This document shows, one piece after another, positions 1 through 7,876 of a stretch of 21,624 nt of DNA. The DNA comes from DATGKK01 sp035294725. GTDB taxonomy: Bacteria; Actinomycetota; Acidimicrobiia; Acidimicrobiales; Bog-793. Location of the stretch: assembly GCA_035294725.1 (NCBI GenBank), contig DATGKK010000135.1:1-21624 (forward strand). The letters run 5' to 3'. How positions within the stretch are numbered: the first letter of the stretch is position 1; the number at the start of each line of letters is the position of its first letter. The notes under the pieces are model-generated. The model worked only from the letters and a program-made list of their open reading frames with translations. It was not told where the DNA came from and did no database searches. The translations under genes and the position numbers were made by a program.

Positions 1-810
1 GCGGCGGAAGATCTTGCGGCCGAGCCACGCCACCGGGTCGTAGCGGGCGTCCACGACTCGCTCTTTCAGCGGGATGATGCCGTTGTCGGTGATGTGGATG
101 CTCTCGGGGCAGACCTCGGTGCAGCACTTGGTGATGTTGCAGAGCCCGATCCCGAGCTGCTCGGAGACGTAGCGGCGGCGGTCGAGGGTGTCGAGGGGGT
201 GCATCTCGAGCTCGGCGAGGCGCATCAAGAACCGCGGTCCCGCGTAGTGCGCCTTGTTCTCCTCGTGGTCCCGGATGACGTGGCACACGTTCTGGCAGAG
301 GAAGCACTCGATGCACTTGCGGAACTCCTGGCCCCGCTCGACGTCGATCTGCTGCATCCGGTAGCCGCCTTCGGGCCGGGGCGGCGGCGTGAAGGCCGGG
401 ATGAGCTTCGCGACCTCGTAGTTGTACGACACGTCGGTGACGAGGTCGCGCATGACGGGGAAGGTCCTCATCGGCGAGATCGTGATCGGCTCGTCGGTCG
501 GGAGCGTCGACATCCGGGTCATGCACATGAGCGACGGCACCCCGTTGATCTCGGCGGAGCAGGAGCCGCACTTGCACGCCTTGCAGTTCCACCGCACGGC
601 GAGATCGGGAGCTTGGGTGGCCTGGATCCGGTGGACGACGTCGAGGACGACCTCGCCCTCCTGAGGCGGGATGCGATACTCGACGAACTCGCCCCCGCTC
701 TCGTCCCCCCGCCACAGCTGCATCCGCAAGGTGGGGGCGCCGGGTGCCGCCGCGCCGTCTGGGGAGGCCGCCGGGGTCCCCTCGGCCGAGGTGGCAGTGT
801 CGATCGCCAT
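1..810 (-). CDS. sdhB: Succinate dehydrogenase iron-sulfur subunit (partial, 3' end outside window)
   Basis: Iron-sulfur subunit of succinate dehydrogenase/fumarate reductase, which passes electrons from the flavin of SdhA to the membrane anchor. The first 270 residues are visible; the C-terminus lies beyond base 1. A plant-type [2Fe-2S] motif with C-x4-C-x2-C-x11-C spacing is at about residues 76-96 (C76, C81, C84, C96), with an extra Cys at 79. Further on are CIECFLCQNVC and CNITKCCTEVCP, which fit the [4Fe-4S] and [3Fe-4S] clusters. The ATG at 810 overlaps the sdhA stop by one base (TAATG), so translation is probably coupled. Cys-rich motifs and gene order (anchor, flavoprotein, iron-sulfur) match the actinobacterial Sdh1 operon. 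The family call is secure; the reaction direction is inferred. Confidence 0.95.
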   Translation of the reverse strand, partial: MAIDTATSAEGTPAASPDGAAAPGAPTLRMQLWRGDESGGEFVEYRIPPQEGEVVLDVVHRIQATQAPDLAVRWNCKACKCGSCSAEINGVPSLMCMTRMSTLPTDEPITISPMRTFPVMRDLVTDVSYNYEVAKLIPAFTPPPRPEGGYRMQQIDVERGQEFRKCIECFLCQNVCHVIRDHEENKAHYAGPRFLMRLAELEMHPLDTLDRRRYVSEQLGIGLCNITKCCTEVCPESIHITDNGIIPLKERVVDARYDPVAWLGRKIFRR

Positions 811-2681
811 TACTTGCTCTCCTCCTTGGCAGCGCCGGCGCCGGCCGGAGCCGGCTCTGCGGCGTGGTCGCCGTCCTCGAGCAGTTTGGCCAGCTCCGCC
901 GGCATGGCCGGCCTCGGCTCAGGGGTCACGGTGTACTCGCCGTCCCGGTAGCGGCAGACGAAGTTCACCTTCTCGAGCTCGGGGTCGGGCTTGGGGTAGT
1001 CGTCGCGGGTGTGGCCGCCGCGGCTCTCCTTGCGGGCGAGGGCACCGAGCGTGGTGCAGTTGGCGACGGCGAGCATCGACTCGAGGTCGAGCGACATGTG
1101 CCACCCCGGGTTGAAGCGCCGGCCTCCCGGCGCCGACACCTTGGCGGCGCGCTCGCCGAGCTCGACGAGCTTCTCCTTCGCCTCGGCCAGCTCGGACTCG
1201 GTGCGGATGATGCCGACGAGCGACTGCATCGTGTCCTGCAGGTCGTGGTGGAGGTCGTAGGGCTGCTCCCCGCCCTCACGCTCGAGGAACGACAGGGCGT
1301 GCTTGAACACGTCGCTCACCTGGCCCTCGTCGATCGTCGTGTCGACGGGGGTGCCGAGCGCCCTCTCAGCCGCTGCCAGCCCCGCACGCCGTCCGAACAC
1401 GAGCAGGTCGGAGAGCGAGTTGCCGCCGAGCCGGTTGGCACCGTGCATGCCGCCGGCTACCTCCCCGGCGGCGAAGAGGCCGGGAACGCTCGTCATCTCG
1501 GTGTCGGCGTCGACCCGCACCCCGCCCATGATGTAGTGGCAGGTCGGGCCGATCTCCATCGGGTCGGTCGTGATGTCGACGTCGGCCAGCTGCTTGAACT
1601 GGTGGTACATCGACGGCAGGCGCCGCTCGATGTACTCGGCGGAGCGGCGGGAGGCGATGTCGAGGAAGACGCCGCCGTGCGGGCTGCCCCGCCCCGCCTT
1701 CACCTCCGAGTTGATGGCGCGGGCGACCTCGTCCCGGGGGAGGAGCTCAGGTGGCCGGCGGTAGTTGACCTTGTCGTCGTACCACTTGTCCGCTTCCTCG
1801 ATGGTGTCGGCCGTCTCGGCGGCGAAGTAGGGCGAGATGTAGTTGAACATGAACCGCTCGCCGTCGCGGTTCTTGAGCACGCCGCCGTCACCCCTGACCC
1901 CTTCGGTCACGAGGAGGCCGCGGGCAGAAGGAGGCCAGACCATCCCGGTCGGGTGGAACTGGACGCACTCCATGTCGATGGCCTCGGCCCCGGCCCAGAG
2001 CGCGAGCGCGTGGCCGTCCCCGGTCGACTCCCAGGAGTTCGAGGTGAACTTCCAGGTCTTTCCGACACCGCCGGTGGCGAGCACCACCGACTTGGCAGAA
2101 AAGACGACGAAGTCGCCGCTGTCCCGGTAGAAGCCGACCGCACCGGCGACCGCGCCGTCGGCGTTCTTCAGCAGCCTGACGATCTTGCACTCCATGTAGA
2201 CGTCGACGCCGAGCGAGACGGCCCGCTGCTGGGTCGTCCGGATCATCTCGAGACCGGTCCGGTCGCCGACGTGAGCGAGGCGCGCGTAGCGGTGCCCGCC
2301 GAAGTCCCGCTGGAGGATCCTGCCGTCCGGGGTGCGGTCGAACAGCGCCCCCCACTCCTCCAGCTCGAGCACGCGGTCGGGCGCCTCCTGCGCATGGATC
2401 TGCGCCATGCGCCAGTTGTTCAGCATCTTCCCGCCCCGCATGGTGTCGCGGAAGTGGACCTGCCAGTTGTCCTGGGGCCAGACGTTCCCGAGGGCGGCCG
2501 CCATCCCGCCCTCGGCCATGACGGTGTGGGCCTTGCCGAGCAGCGACTTGCACACGAGCGCCGTGCGGCAGCCCTTGTCGATCGCCTCCACCGCGGCTCG
2601 CATGCCGGCGCCACCGGCACCGATGACGACGACGTCGTAGTCGTGGCGCTCGATCTCGCTCAGAGCAGGTGCGCCCGCCAT
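810..2681 (-). CDS. sdhA: Succinate dehydrogenase flavoprotein subunit
   Basis: Catalytic flavoprotein of succinate dehydrogenase (succinate to fumarate), 623 aa, a normal length for the family. The N-terminal dinucleotide-binding motif GAGGAGM is at residues 21-27. The segment KAHTVMAEGG carries the expected FAD-linking histidine, H52. Further landmarks are CVQFHPTGM in the substrate/FAD region and a C-terminal FAD-binding stretch with AAGEVAGGMHGANRLGGNS. The reading frame is open upstream to 3299, but the ATG at 2681 is chosen because the FAD-binding fold begins right after it and because it overlaps the sdhC stop by one base (TGATG). The stop overlaps the sdhB start in the same way, so the three genes form one tightly coupled operon. 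Confidence 0.96.
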   Translation of the reverse strand: MAGAPALSEIERHDYDVVVIGAGGAGMRAAVEAIDKGCRTALVCKSLLGKAHTVMAEGGMAAALGNVWPQDNWQVHFRDTMRGGKMLNNWRMAQIHAQEAPDRVLELEEWGALFDRTPDGRILQRDFGGHRYARLAHVGDRTGLEMIRTTQQRAVSLGVDVYMECKIVRLLKNADGAVAGAVGFYRDSGDFVVFSAKSVVLATGGVGKTWKFTSNSWESTGDGHALALWAGAEAIDMECVQFHPTGMVWPPSARGLLVTEGVRGDGGVLKNRDGERFMFNYISPYFAAETADTIEEADKWYDDKVNYRRPPELLPRDEVARAINSEVKAGRGSPHGGVFLDIASRRSAEYIERRLPSMYHQFKQLADVDITTDPMEIGPTCHYIMGGVRVDADTEMTSVPGLFAAGEVAGGMHGANRLGGNSLSDLLVFGRRAGLAAAERALGTPVDTTIDEGQVSDVFKHALSFLEREGGEQPYDLHHDLQDTMQSLVGIIRTESELAEAKEKLVELGERAAKVSAPGGRRFNPGWHMSLDLESMLAVANCTTLGALARKESRGGHTRDDYPKPDPELEKVNFVCRYRDGEYTVTPEPRPAMPAELAKLLEDGDHAAEPAPAGAGAAKEESK

Positions 2682-3559
2682 CAAAAGAACCTCGGATCGT
2701 GGAGGTTGCCGGTCGACACCAGGTAGACGTACAGGTCGGTCCAGGCGATCCAGATGAGCGAGAGCCAGGCGAAGAGCTGGTGACGGGTGTTGAGCGGGGT
2801 CACGATCCTTTGCCAGATGGCGTGGCGGACGGGGTGGTCGGAGAACTTGCGCAGCCCGCCTCCGCACAAGTGCCGGCAGGCGTGGCAGCCGGCGGTGTAC
2901 GCCCAGATCAGAACGGCGTTCACGACGAAGATGAGCGAGCCGAGCCCCATCCCCCAGCCAGTCCCGAAGCGGAACGACTCGATCGCGTCCCAGGTCAGGA
3001 TGCCGGCGAAGATGACGGCGACGTACCAGAAGTACCGGTGGACGTTCTGCAGCACGAGCGGGAAGCGGGTCTCGCCCGTGTAGCGGGAGCGGATGCCGCC
3101 TGGCGTCGTCGAGCCGGCGTCCGCGACGGCACAGGCCGGTGGGGAGGCCCAGAACGCCCGGTAGTAGGTCTTCCGGTAGTAGTAGCAGGTCACCCGGAAT
3201 CCCATCGGGAAGATGAGGATGAGCAGCGCCGGCGACACCGTCCCGATCCCGCCGGCCGGGCCCCAGACGGCGGCGGTCGGGCAGCTCGACACGAAGCACG
3301 GCGAGTAGAAGGGGGACAGGTAGTGTCGCCCGGCGTTGCCGTTCGCGGCGTGGGCGGCGACGGTGGCGTAGTAGAAGTCGCCCCTAAAGGCCGTCCAGAC
3401 GCCGTAGCCGATGAAGCAGAGCAGGCCGAAGGCCTGGACGGCGGGCCAGAACCACCAGGCGTCCCTCCGCAGGACTCGAGAGCGGGGAGGGCCGGCTCGG
3501 ACACCTCCGATCTCGACCGGGATCGGCACCGGCGTGGTGGTGTCCTGCAGCACGCTCAA
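2681..3559 (-). CDS. sdhC: Succinate dehydrogenase membrane anchor subunit (Sdh1 type)
   Basis: Integral membrane anchor that would take electrons from SdhB to quinone, 292 aa. Hydrophobic segments lie at about residues 38-58, 105-122, 172-190, 205-224 and 262-282, consistent with a five-helix single-subunit anchor rather than a SdhC/SdhD pair. There is no separate sdhD in the operon. A compact GCHACRHLCGG motif (C225, H226, C228, H230, C232) and an upstream CFVSSC (C88, C93) could bind metal. The Sdh1 enzyme of mycobacteria is reported to carry a membrane-embedded Rieske-type cluster, and this motif is a candidate for the same thing; that link is inference. The TTG start is chosen for its ideal AAGGAG six bases upstream. 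It is the first gene of the operon. Confidence 0.9.
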   Translation of the reverse strand: MSVLQDTTTPVPIPVEIGGVRAGPPRSRVLRRDAWWFWPAVQAFGLLCFIGYGVWTAFRGDFYYATVAAHAANGNAGRHYLSPFYSPCFVSSCPTAAVWGPAGGIGTVSPALLILIFPMGFRVTCYYYRKTYYRAFWASPPACAVADAGSTTPGGIRSRYTGETRFPLVLQNVHRYFWYVAVIFAGILTWDAIESFRFGTGWGMGLGSLIFVVNAVLIWAYTAGCHACRHLCGGGLRKFSDHPVRHAIWQRIVTPLNTRHQLFAWLSLIWIAWTDLYVYLVSTGNLHDPRFF

Positions 3560-3565
3560 GTCGCA

Positions 3566-3571
3566 CTCCTT
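3566..3571 (-). promoter_or_regulatory. Ribosome binding site of sdhC
   Basis: A perfect AAGGAG on the minus strand sits six bases before a TTG codon (3557-3559). It decides the non-ATG start of the sdhC gene. Confidence 0.75.
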
Positions 3572-3601
3572 CGTCTCGCACGAGCCCCGGGCCTGGCGCC
3601 A

Positions 3602-3607
3602 AGGTTA
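3602..3607 (-). promoter_or_regulatory. Possible -10 box for the sdh operon
   Basis: TAACCT on the minus strand fits the TANNNT -10 pattern and would start transcription near 3595, giving a leader of about 35 bases that contains the AAGGAG. No convincing -35 is visible, so this is only a candidate. Confidence 0.35.
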
Positions 3608-3901
3608 CGCCGGGGTGACAACGGTTCGATCATTCCACCCCTGGCCGAGAGCGCACCAACCGGATGCCTCGGCGGGGTGCGCGCGACAAGCGGCCTGCCG
3701 GATCCGCGTCGAGCCGGCCCTCGGGCGTGTCGGAGGCGCGTGCCGTGTCCGCACCGGCAGCCTCCCTCCTCCGAGCCCGCCGGGCTCCCGCCGGGCAGGT
3801 CCCCAGTGCTCGGGTACCTGCCGGAGGTCGGGTTCGGCCCTGAACGCGTCCTGCCTGGCGGGGGAGAGCGCGGGTGGGAGGTGCCGCCGGTGGCTGGCCT
3901 C

Positions 3902-3907
3902 TAGTGT
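3902..3907 (+). promoter_or_regulatory. -10 box for a leaderless AAA+ transcript
   Basis: TAGTGT matches TANNNT and ends eight bases before the ATG at 3916. There is no purine-rich ribosome binding site. This is the arrangement expected for a leaderless mRNA starting at or next to the A of the ATG. Confidence 0.5.
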
Positions 3908-3915
3908 CGCGAGCG

Positions 3916-5385
3916 ATGACTGAGCTCTCGCCGCATGCAGCCTCGCCGGCCCGGATCGCCACCGGAGCCGAGCCGACCTCCGACCCGCCGAGGGCGGCGA
4001 CCCTGAGGGAGCTGAGGGAGTCCGGCTGGCGTTCCTCGCCGGTGAAGCGCGAGATGCGGCGGAACCTCCTCGCTCGCCTGGCGGCCGGTGAGCCGATCGT
4101 GGAGGGCGTCCTCGGCTACGACGAGACCGTCCTGCCCGCCATCGAGCAGGCGATCATCGCCGGCCACGACATCATCCTCCTCGGGGAGCGGGGTCAGGCG
4201 AAGAGCCGGATCATCCGCTCCCTCGTCGGGCTGCTCGACGAGTGGCTGCCCGTCGTCGCCGGCTCGGAGATCAACGACGATCCCTACTTCCCCGTGAGCC
4301 GGCACGCCCGGGACCTCGTCGCCGAGCTCGGCGAGGAGACCCCGATCACCTGGTACCACCGGAGCCTGCGCTACGGGGAGAAGCTCGCCACCCCTGACAC
4401 CTCGATCGCCGACATCATCGGGGAGGTCGACCCGATCAAGGTGGCCGAGGGGCGCTACCTCTCCGACGAGCTCACGATCCACTACGGCCTCGTCCCCCGC
4501 ACGAACCGCGGGATCTTCGCCATCAACGAGCTGCCGGACCTCGCCGAGCGGATCCAGGTCGGCCTCCTCGACGTGCTCGAGGAGCGTGACGTCCAGATCC
4601 GGGGCCATAAGGTGCGCCTCCCGCTCGACGTGATGCTCGTCGCCTCGGCCAACCCCGAGGACTACACGAACCGCGGGCGGATCATCACCCCTCTGAAGGA
4701 CCGTTTCGGGACGAGGGTCCGCACGCACTACCCGCTCGACGTCGAGACCGAGCTCACGATCATCGACCAGGAGGCCAAGGCGCTCGACGACGTCGGGCTC
4801 CGTGTCGAGGTGCCGCCGTTCATGTCCGAGATCGTCGCCCGCATCAGCCAGCTCGCCCGGCGCTCCCCTCGAGTGAGCCAACGCTCCGGGGTCTCGGTCC
4901 GCCTCAGCGTGGCGAACTACGAGACCCTCGCCGCCGCGGCAGTCCGGCGGGCCGTGAAGCACGGCGAGCACGAAGCCGTCCCCCGGGTGAGCGACCTCGA
5001 GTCGCTCCTCTCCTCGACGCTCGGGAAGCTCGAGATCGAGTCGCTCGAGGAGGGTGAGGACGAGGAGGTGGTGGACAAGCTCGTGAAGGCGGCCGTGCTC
5101 CAGACTTTCCGCGAGAACTGCCCGACCGAGCAGCTCGGCCTGGTGGTCGGTGGGTTCGAGGAGGGCAAGATCGTGCACGCCGGCCCCGACCTTTCCTCGG
5201 CCGACTACGTGGCCGTGCTCGACGCGATCCCCGCTCTGCGCCAGCCCGTTGCCGCCATCGCCGGCTCGGAGAGCCCGGGCATGGTGGCGAGCGCGCTGGA
5301 GCTCGTCCTCGAAGGGCTCCATCTGACCAAGCGCCTCAACAAGGACGCCGCTGGCCCGCGGGCGACCTACAGGTCGAGGTCATGA
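3916..5385 (+). CDS. AAA+ ATPase, magnesium chelatase ChlI/MoxR-like
   Basis: AAA+ ATPase of the magnesium-chelatase/MoxR group, 489 aa, which typically remodels or inserts metal into a target protein together with a VWA partner. The nucleotide-binding loop is GERGQAKS (residues 90-97), a Walker A with Ala where Gly is usual before KS. Walker B is GIFAINE with the catalytic Glu at about 205. Sensor 1 is ASANPEDYT, and PLKDRFGTR holds a likely arginine finger near R263. The C-terminal helical region (about 290-470) has an acidic stretch EEGEDEE. Size and pairing resemble mycobacterial Rv0958/Rv0959. An in-frame GTG at 3874 exists, but the ATG at 3916 is preferred because of the -10 box eight bases before it. 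The stop lies seven bases before the VWA gene. The substrate is unknown; nothing suggests chlorophyll synthesis. Confidence 0.88.
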   Translation: MTELSPHAASPARIATGAEPTSDPPRAATLRELRESGWRSSPVKREMRRNLLARLAAGEPIVEGVLGYDETVLPAIEQAIIAGHDIILLGERGQAKSRIIRSLVGLLDEWLPVVAGSEINDDPYFPVSRHARDLVAELGEETPITWYHRSLRYGEKLATPDTSIADIIGEVDPIKVAEGRYLSDELTIHYGLVPRTNRGIFAINELPDLAERIQVGLLDVLEERDVQIRGHKVRLPLDVMLVASANPEDYTNRGRIITPLKDRFGTRVRTHYPLDVETELTIIDQEAKALDDVGLRVEVPPFMSEIVARISQLARRSPRVSQRSGVSVRLSVANYETLAAAAVRRAVKHGEHEAVPRVSDLESLLSSTLGKLEIESLEEGEDEEVVDKLVKAAVLQTFRENCPTEQLGLVVGGFEEGKIVHAGPDLSSADYVAVLDAIPALRQPVAAIAGSESPGMVASALELVLEGLHLTKRLNKDAAGPRATYRSRS

Positions 5386-5392
5386 GCCGCCG

Positions 5393-7462
5393 GTGACCAG
5401 GTACCGGTACTCGCGCTGGGACGGCACGCAGGCCGGCTTCGACCTCGATGCCGACGCCGTCCTCGCCGAGATCAACGACGACCTCCTCTACCACGGGGAT
5501 ATCAACGCAGCTCTCCGGCGCCTTCTCCAGCAGGGCTTCCGGGACCGCCAGGGCCGTGACGTCGCAGGGCTCCGCGAGCTCCTCGAACGACTGCGGGAGC
5601 GCCGGCGCGCCGAGCGGGAGCAGTTCGACCTCGGAGGCGTCTACTCCGAGATCGCCGAGCAGCTCGACGACATCGTCCGCCAAGAGCGCGAGGCCCTCGG
5701 CGAGCTCGCCGAGGAGGCCGCGCGTTCCGGGGACCAGCGCCGCAAGGAGGTGACCGACGAGGTCGTGGCGGACCGGCAGATGCAGCTCGGCCTCCTTCCG
5801 GACGACCTCGCCGGGAAGGTGCGGGGCCTGTCGTCGTACGAGTTCACCTCGAGCGAGGCCCGGGAGCGCTTCGAGGAGCTGATGGAGCGGCTCCGCCAGG
5901 AGGTCGTGCAGTCCTACCTCGACCAGGCCGCCGGGGCGCTGCAGTCGATGGGGCCCGAGGAGCGCGACCGGCTCCGCCAGGCGCTCGACCGACTGAACAC
6001 GATGATCGAGCAGCGTGAGGCCGGCGAGGAGCTGAACCCGAGCTTCGAGCAGTTCATGTCGGAGTTCGGTGACTTCTTCCCCGGCAACCCGCAGAACCTC
6101 GACGAGCTGCTCGAGCAGCTCGCCCAGCGCATGGCGGCTACCTCGGCGATGCTCGCCTCGATGACGCCTGCCCAGCGCGACCAGCTCCGCTCGCTCATGG
6201 ACGAGCTGCTCGGGGACATGGACCTCCACTGGCAGATCGACCGGCTCGGCTCCAACCTCCGCTCGATGTTCCCCGACGCGCCGTGGGAGCGCAGGGTCGG
6301 CTTCTCCGGCACCGAGGCGCCCGGCCTCGCGGAGGCCTCCGACATCTTCCAGCGCTTAGCCGACCTGGACCAGCTCGAGCAGCTCCTCTCAGGGACCCCG
6401 CAGCCTGGCGCGCTCGCCGAGGTGGACCTCGACCGGGCGCGCGAGCTGCTCGGCGAGGACGCCTCGGCCTCCCTCGCCGAGCTCGCCAAGTTGGCGAAGC
6501 GGCTCGAGGACGCGGGCCTGGTCGAGAACCGCGACGGCCAGCTCGAGCTCACGCCGAAGGGCCTGCGCCGGATTGGTCAGCGGGCGCTGCGCGAGCTGTT
6601 CTCCCGGCTCGCGAAGGACCGCCTCGGCGGGCACGACGTGGTCGAGCAGGGAACCGGCCACGAGCGCGCCGAGGCCACGAAGCCGTACGAGCTCGGGGAT
6701 CCGTTCAATCTCCACATCGAGCGGACGGTGCGCAACGCCATTGCGAGGGAGGCCGAGCGGCTCGAGCCGAGCGCCGGTGGGCGGGCGCAGGCCGGCGTCA
6801 GGTTCCCGGTGCGCCTGCGGCCGGAGGACTTCGAGATCGAGCGGACCGAGCACCTCACCCGGTGCGCGACGGTGCTCCTTGTCGACCTGTCGCTCTCGAT
6901 GCCGATGCGGGACAACTTCCTCGCCGCGAAGAAGGTCGCGATGGCGCTGCACTCGCTCATCTCCAGCCAATTCCCGCGCGACTACCTCGGCATCGTCGGG
7001 TTCTCCGAGGTGGCGCGCGAGATCGCGCCCCATGAGCTGCCCGACGTCTCGTGGGACTTCGTCTACGGCACGAACATGCAGCACGCCTTCATGCTCGCCC
7101 GGCGCATGCTCGCCCGCGAGCACGGCACCAAGCAGATCGTGATGATCACCGACGGGGAGCCGACGGCTCACCTGATGGCCGACGGCGAGGTGTTCTTCAA
7201 CTACCCCCCCGTGCGTGCCACGGTCGACGCCACGCTCGCCGAGGTGCTCCGCCTCACCCGTGAGGGCATCCGGCTCAACACCTTCGCCCTCGACGCCACG
7301 GGCCATTTGCGCGACTTCGTCGAGACGATCACGAAGCTCAACCGGGGTCGCGCCTTTTTCACCACCCCCGAGACCCTTGGCGACTACGTGCTCGTCGACT
7401 TCATCGAGCACCGCCGGGCGCTCGACGGCGGCGCGTCCGGCCACCGCCGCCGCCTCGCCTGA
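5393..7462 (+). CDS. VWA-domain protein partnered with the AAA+ ATPase
   Basis: Large von Willebrand factor A protein, 689 aa. Residues about 1-460 are mostly charged, helical and coiled-coil-like, with many Glu/Arg/Leu repeats. Residues about 490-670 form a VWA domain with a complete MIDAS: D498-x-S500-x-S502 in VDLSLSMP, T560 in YGTNM, and D587 in ITDGEPT. MIDAS sites bind Mg2+ and hold a protein partner. It has no signal peptide or membrane segment, so it should be cytosolic. It begins at GTG seven bases after the AAA+ stop and is surely co-transcribed. The pair resembles the ChlI/ChlD or MoxR/VWA logic in which the ATPase ring works on clients presented by the VWA subunit. The length fits mycobacterial Rv0959. 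The client is unknown. Confidence 0.88.
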   Translation: MTRYRYSRWDGTQAGFDLDADAVLAEINDDLLYHGDINAALRRLLQQGFRDRQGRDVAGLRELLERLRERRRAEREQFDLGGVYSEIAEQLDDIVRQEREALGELAEEAARSGDQRRKEVTDEVVADRQMQLGLLPDDLAGKVRGLSSYEFTSSEARERFEELMERLRQEVVQSYLDQAAGALQSMGPEERDRLRQALDRLNTMIEQREAGEELNPSFEQFMSEFGDFFPGNPQNLDELLEQLAQRMAATSAMLASMTPAQRDQLRSLMDELLGDMDLHWQIDRLGSNLRSMFPDAPWERRVGFSGTEAPGLAEASDIFQRLADLDQLEQLLSGTPQPGALAEVDLDRARELLGEDASASLAELAKLAKRLEDAGLVENRDGQLELTPKGLRRIGQRALRELFSRLAKDRLGGHDVVEQGTGHERAEATKPYELGDPFNLHIERTVRNAIAREAERLEPSAGGRAQAGVRFPVRLRPEDFEIERTEHLTRCATVLLVDLSLSMPMRDNFLAAKKVAMALHSLISSQFPRDYLGIVGFSEVAREIAPHELPDVSWDFVYGTNMQHAFMLARRMLAREHGTKQIVMITDGEPTAHLMADGEVFFNYPPVRATVDATLAEVLRLTREGIRLNTFALDATGHLRDFVETITKLNRGRAFFTTPETLGDYVLVDFIEHRRALDGGASGHRRRLA

Positions 7463-7544
7463 TCCCCCCGGCGGCACCGCCCGACCCGCCGCCTCGCGCC
7501 ACCCCCCTTGCGCAACGCGGAAAATGGGTCCATGATGACTACAT

Positions 7545-7560
7545 CCGTGTAACTACACGG
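7545..7560. repeat. 16-base perfect palindrome upstream of whiB gene
   Basis: CCGTGTA, two central bases (AC), TACACGG: seven-base arms that match perfectly. It lies 30 bases before the GTG of the WhiB gene, close to where transcription would begin if CATGAT at 7531-7536 is the -10. It looks like a binding site for a dimeric regulator. The half AACTACAC recurs at 9046-9053, upstream of the small gene at 9102. Confidence 0.5.
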
Positions 7561-7577
7561 CTGACAGTCCGCCAGGG

Positions 7578-7584
7578 GGAGGAG
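7578..7584 (+). promoter_or_regulatory. Ribosome binding site of the first WhiB gene
   Basis: GGAGGAG, six bases before a GTG (7591-7593). It fixes the GTG start. Confidence 0.75.
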
Positions 7585-7590
7585 ACGCCG

Positions 7591-7869
7591 GTGGCGTTCA
7601 CAGCACTGTTCTTCGAGGGCCTGGACCGGTCATGGCAGGCGAAGGCCAACTGCATGGGCGTGGACCCGGAGCTGTTCTTCCCCGAGCGGGGTGCCTCGAC
7701 GCGGGAGGCCAAAGAGGTCTGCCGTGGCTGCGTCGTGCGCGAGGACTGCCTCGAGTACGCCATCGCGAACGGGGAGAAGTTCGGTATCTGGGGCGGCATG
7801 AGCGAGCGCGAGCGCCGCCGTGTCCGCCGGGCCCGGGTGCTGGCGAGGCAGGGTCAGACCGCGTCCTGA
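7591..7869 (+). CDS. WhiB-family iron-sulfur transcriptional regulator
   Basis: WhiB-like (Wbl) regulator, 92 aa, a usual family length. Four cysteines in the family spacing should hold a [4Fe-4S] cluster: C21, then C44-x2-C47-x5-C53. The family motif GIWGG follows at about 66-70, then the basic tail ERERRRVRRAR that contacts DNA. Wbl proteins act as redox- or NO-sensitive partners of the main sigma factor, controlling division, differentiation or stress genes. The tail and GIWGGMSE most resemble the WhiB1/WhiB2 types, but assignment to one of them is not safe from sequence alone. A clear ribosome binding site supports the GTG start. The gene is alone on its strand and converges with the formiminotransferase-like gene seven bases downstream. 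Its upstream palindrome suggests dedicated regulation. Confidence 0.95.
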   Translation: MAFTALFFEGLDRSWQAKANCMGVDPELFFPERGASTREAKEVCRGCVVREDCLEYAIANGEKFGIWGGMSERERRRVRRARVLARQGQTAS

Positions 7870-7876
7870 GGGCCGG

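Larger units (their letters stand above)
3560..3915. other. Gene-free divergent spacer between sdh operon and AAA+ gene
   Basis: About 356 bases between two divergent start codons. It must hold the promoters of the sdh operon (minus) and of the AAA+/VWA pair (plus). Besides the two -10 candidates listed separately, there is a 15-base inverted repeat at 3773-3787 (GAGCCCG, one central base, CGGGCTC). In DNA this rich in GC such a repeat can arise by chance. No convincing small ORF or RNA was seen; the plus frame open from 3874 simply extends the AAA+ gene. Confidence 0.5.

Noticed and set aside
744..2726. 660-codon open frame on the plus strand across the sdhB/sdhA region
   Set aside because: Antisense shadow of the well-supported sdh genes; its composition (Val/Glu/Arg/Gly-rich, no domain) is what the opposite strand of GC-rich genes gives.
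2682..3299. N-terminal extension of sdhA
   Set aside because: Overlaps sdhC in another frame; the FAD-binding fold starts right after ATG 2681.
3773..3787. Inverted repeat GAGCCCG-C-CGGGCTC as a regulatory site
   Set aside because: Arms made almost only of G and C, expected by chance in this composition; not listed as a separate feature.
3901..5322. 473-codon minus-strand frame opposite the AAA+ gene
   Set aside because: Antisense shadow; low-complexity Asp/Gly/Leu/Arg translation, no motifs.
6389..7477. 362-codon minus-strand frame opposite the VWA gene
   Set aside because: Antisense shadow of the MIDAS-containing gene, no recognisable domain.
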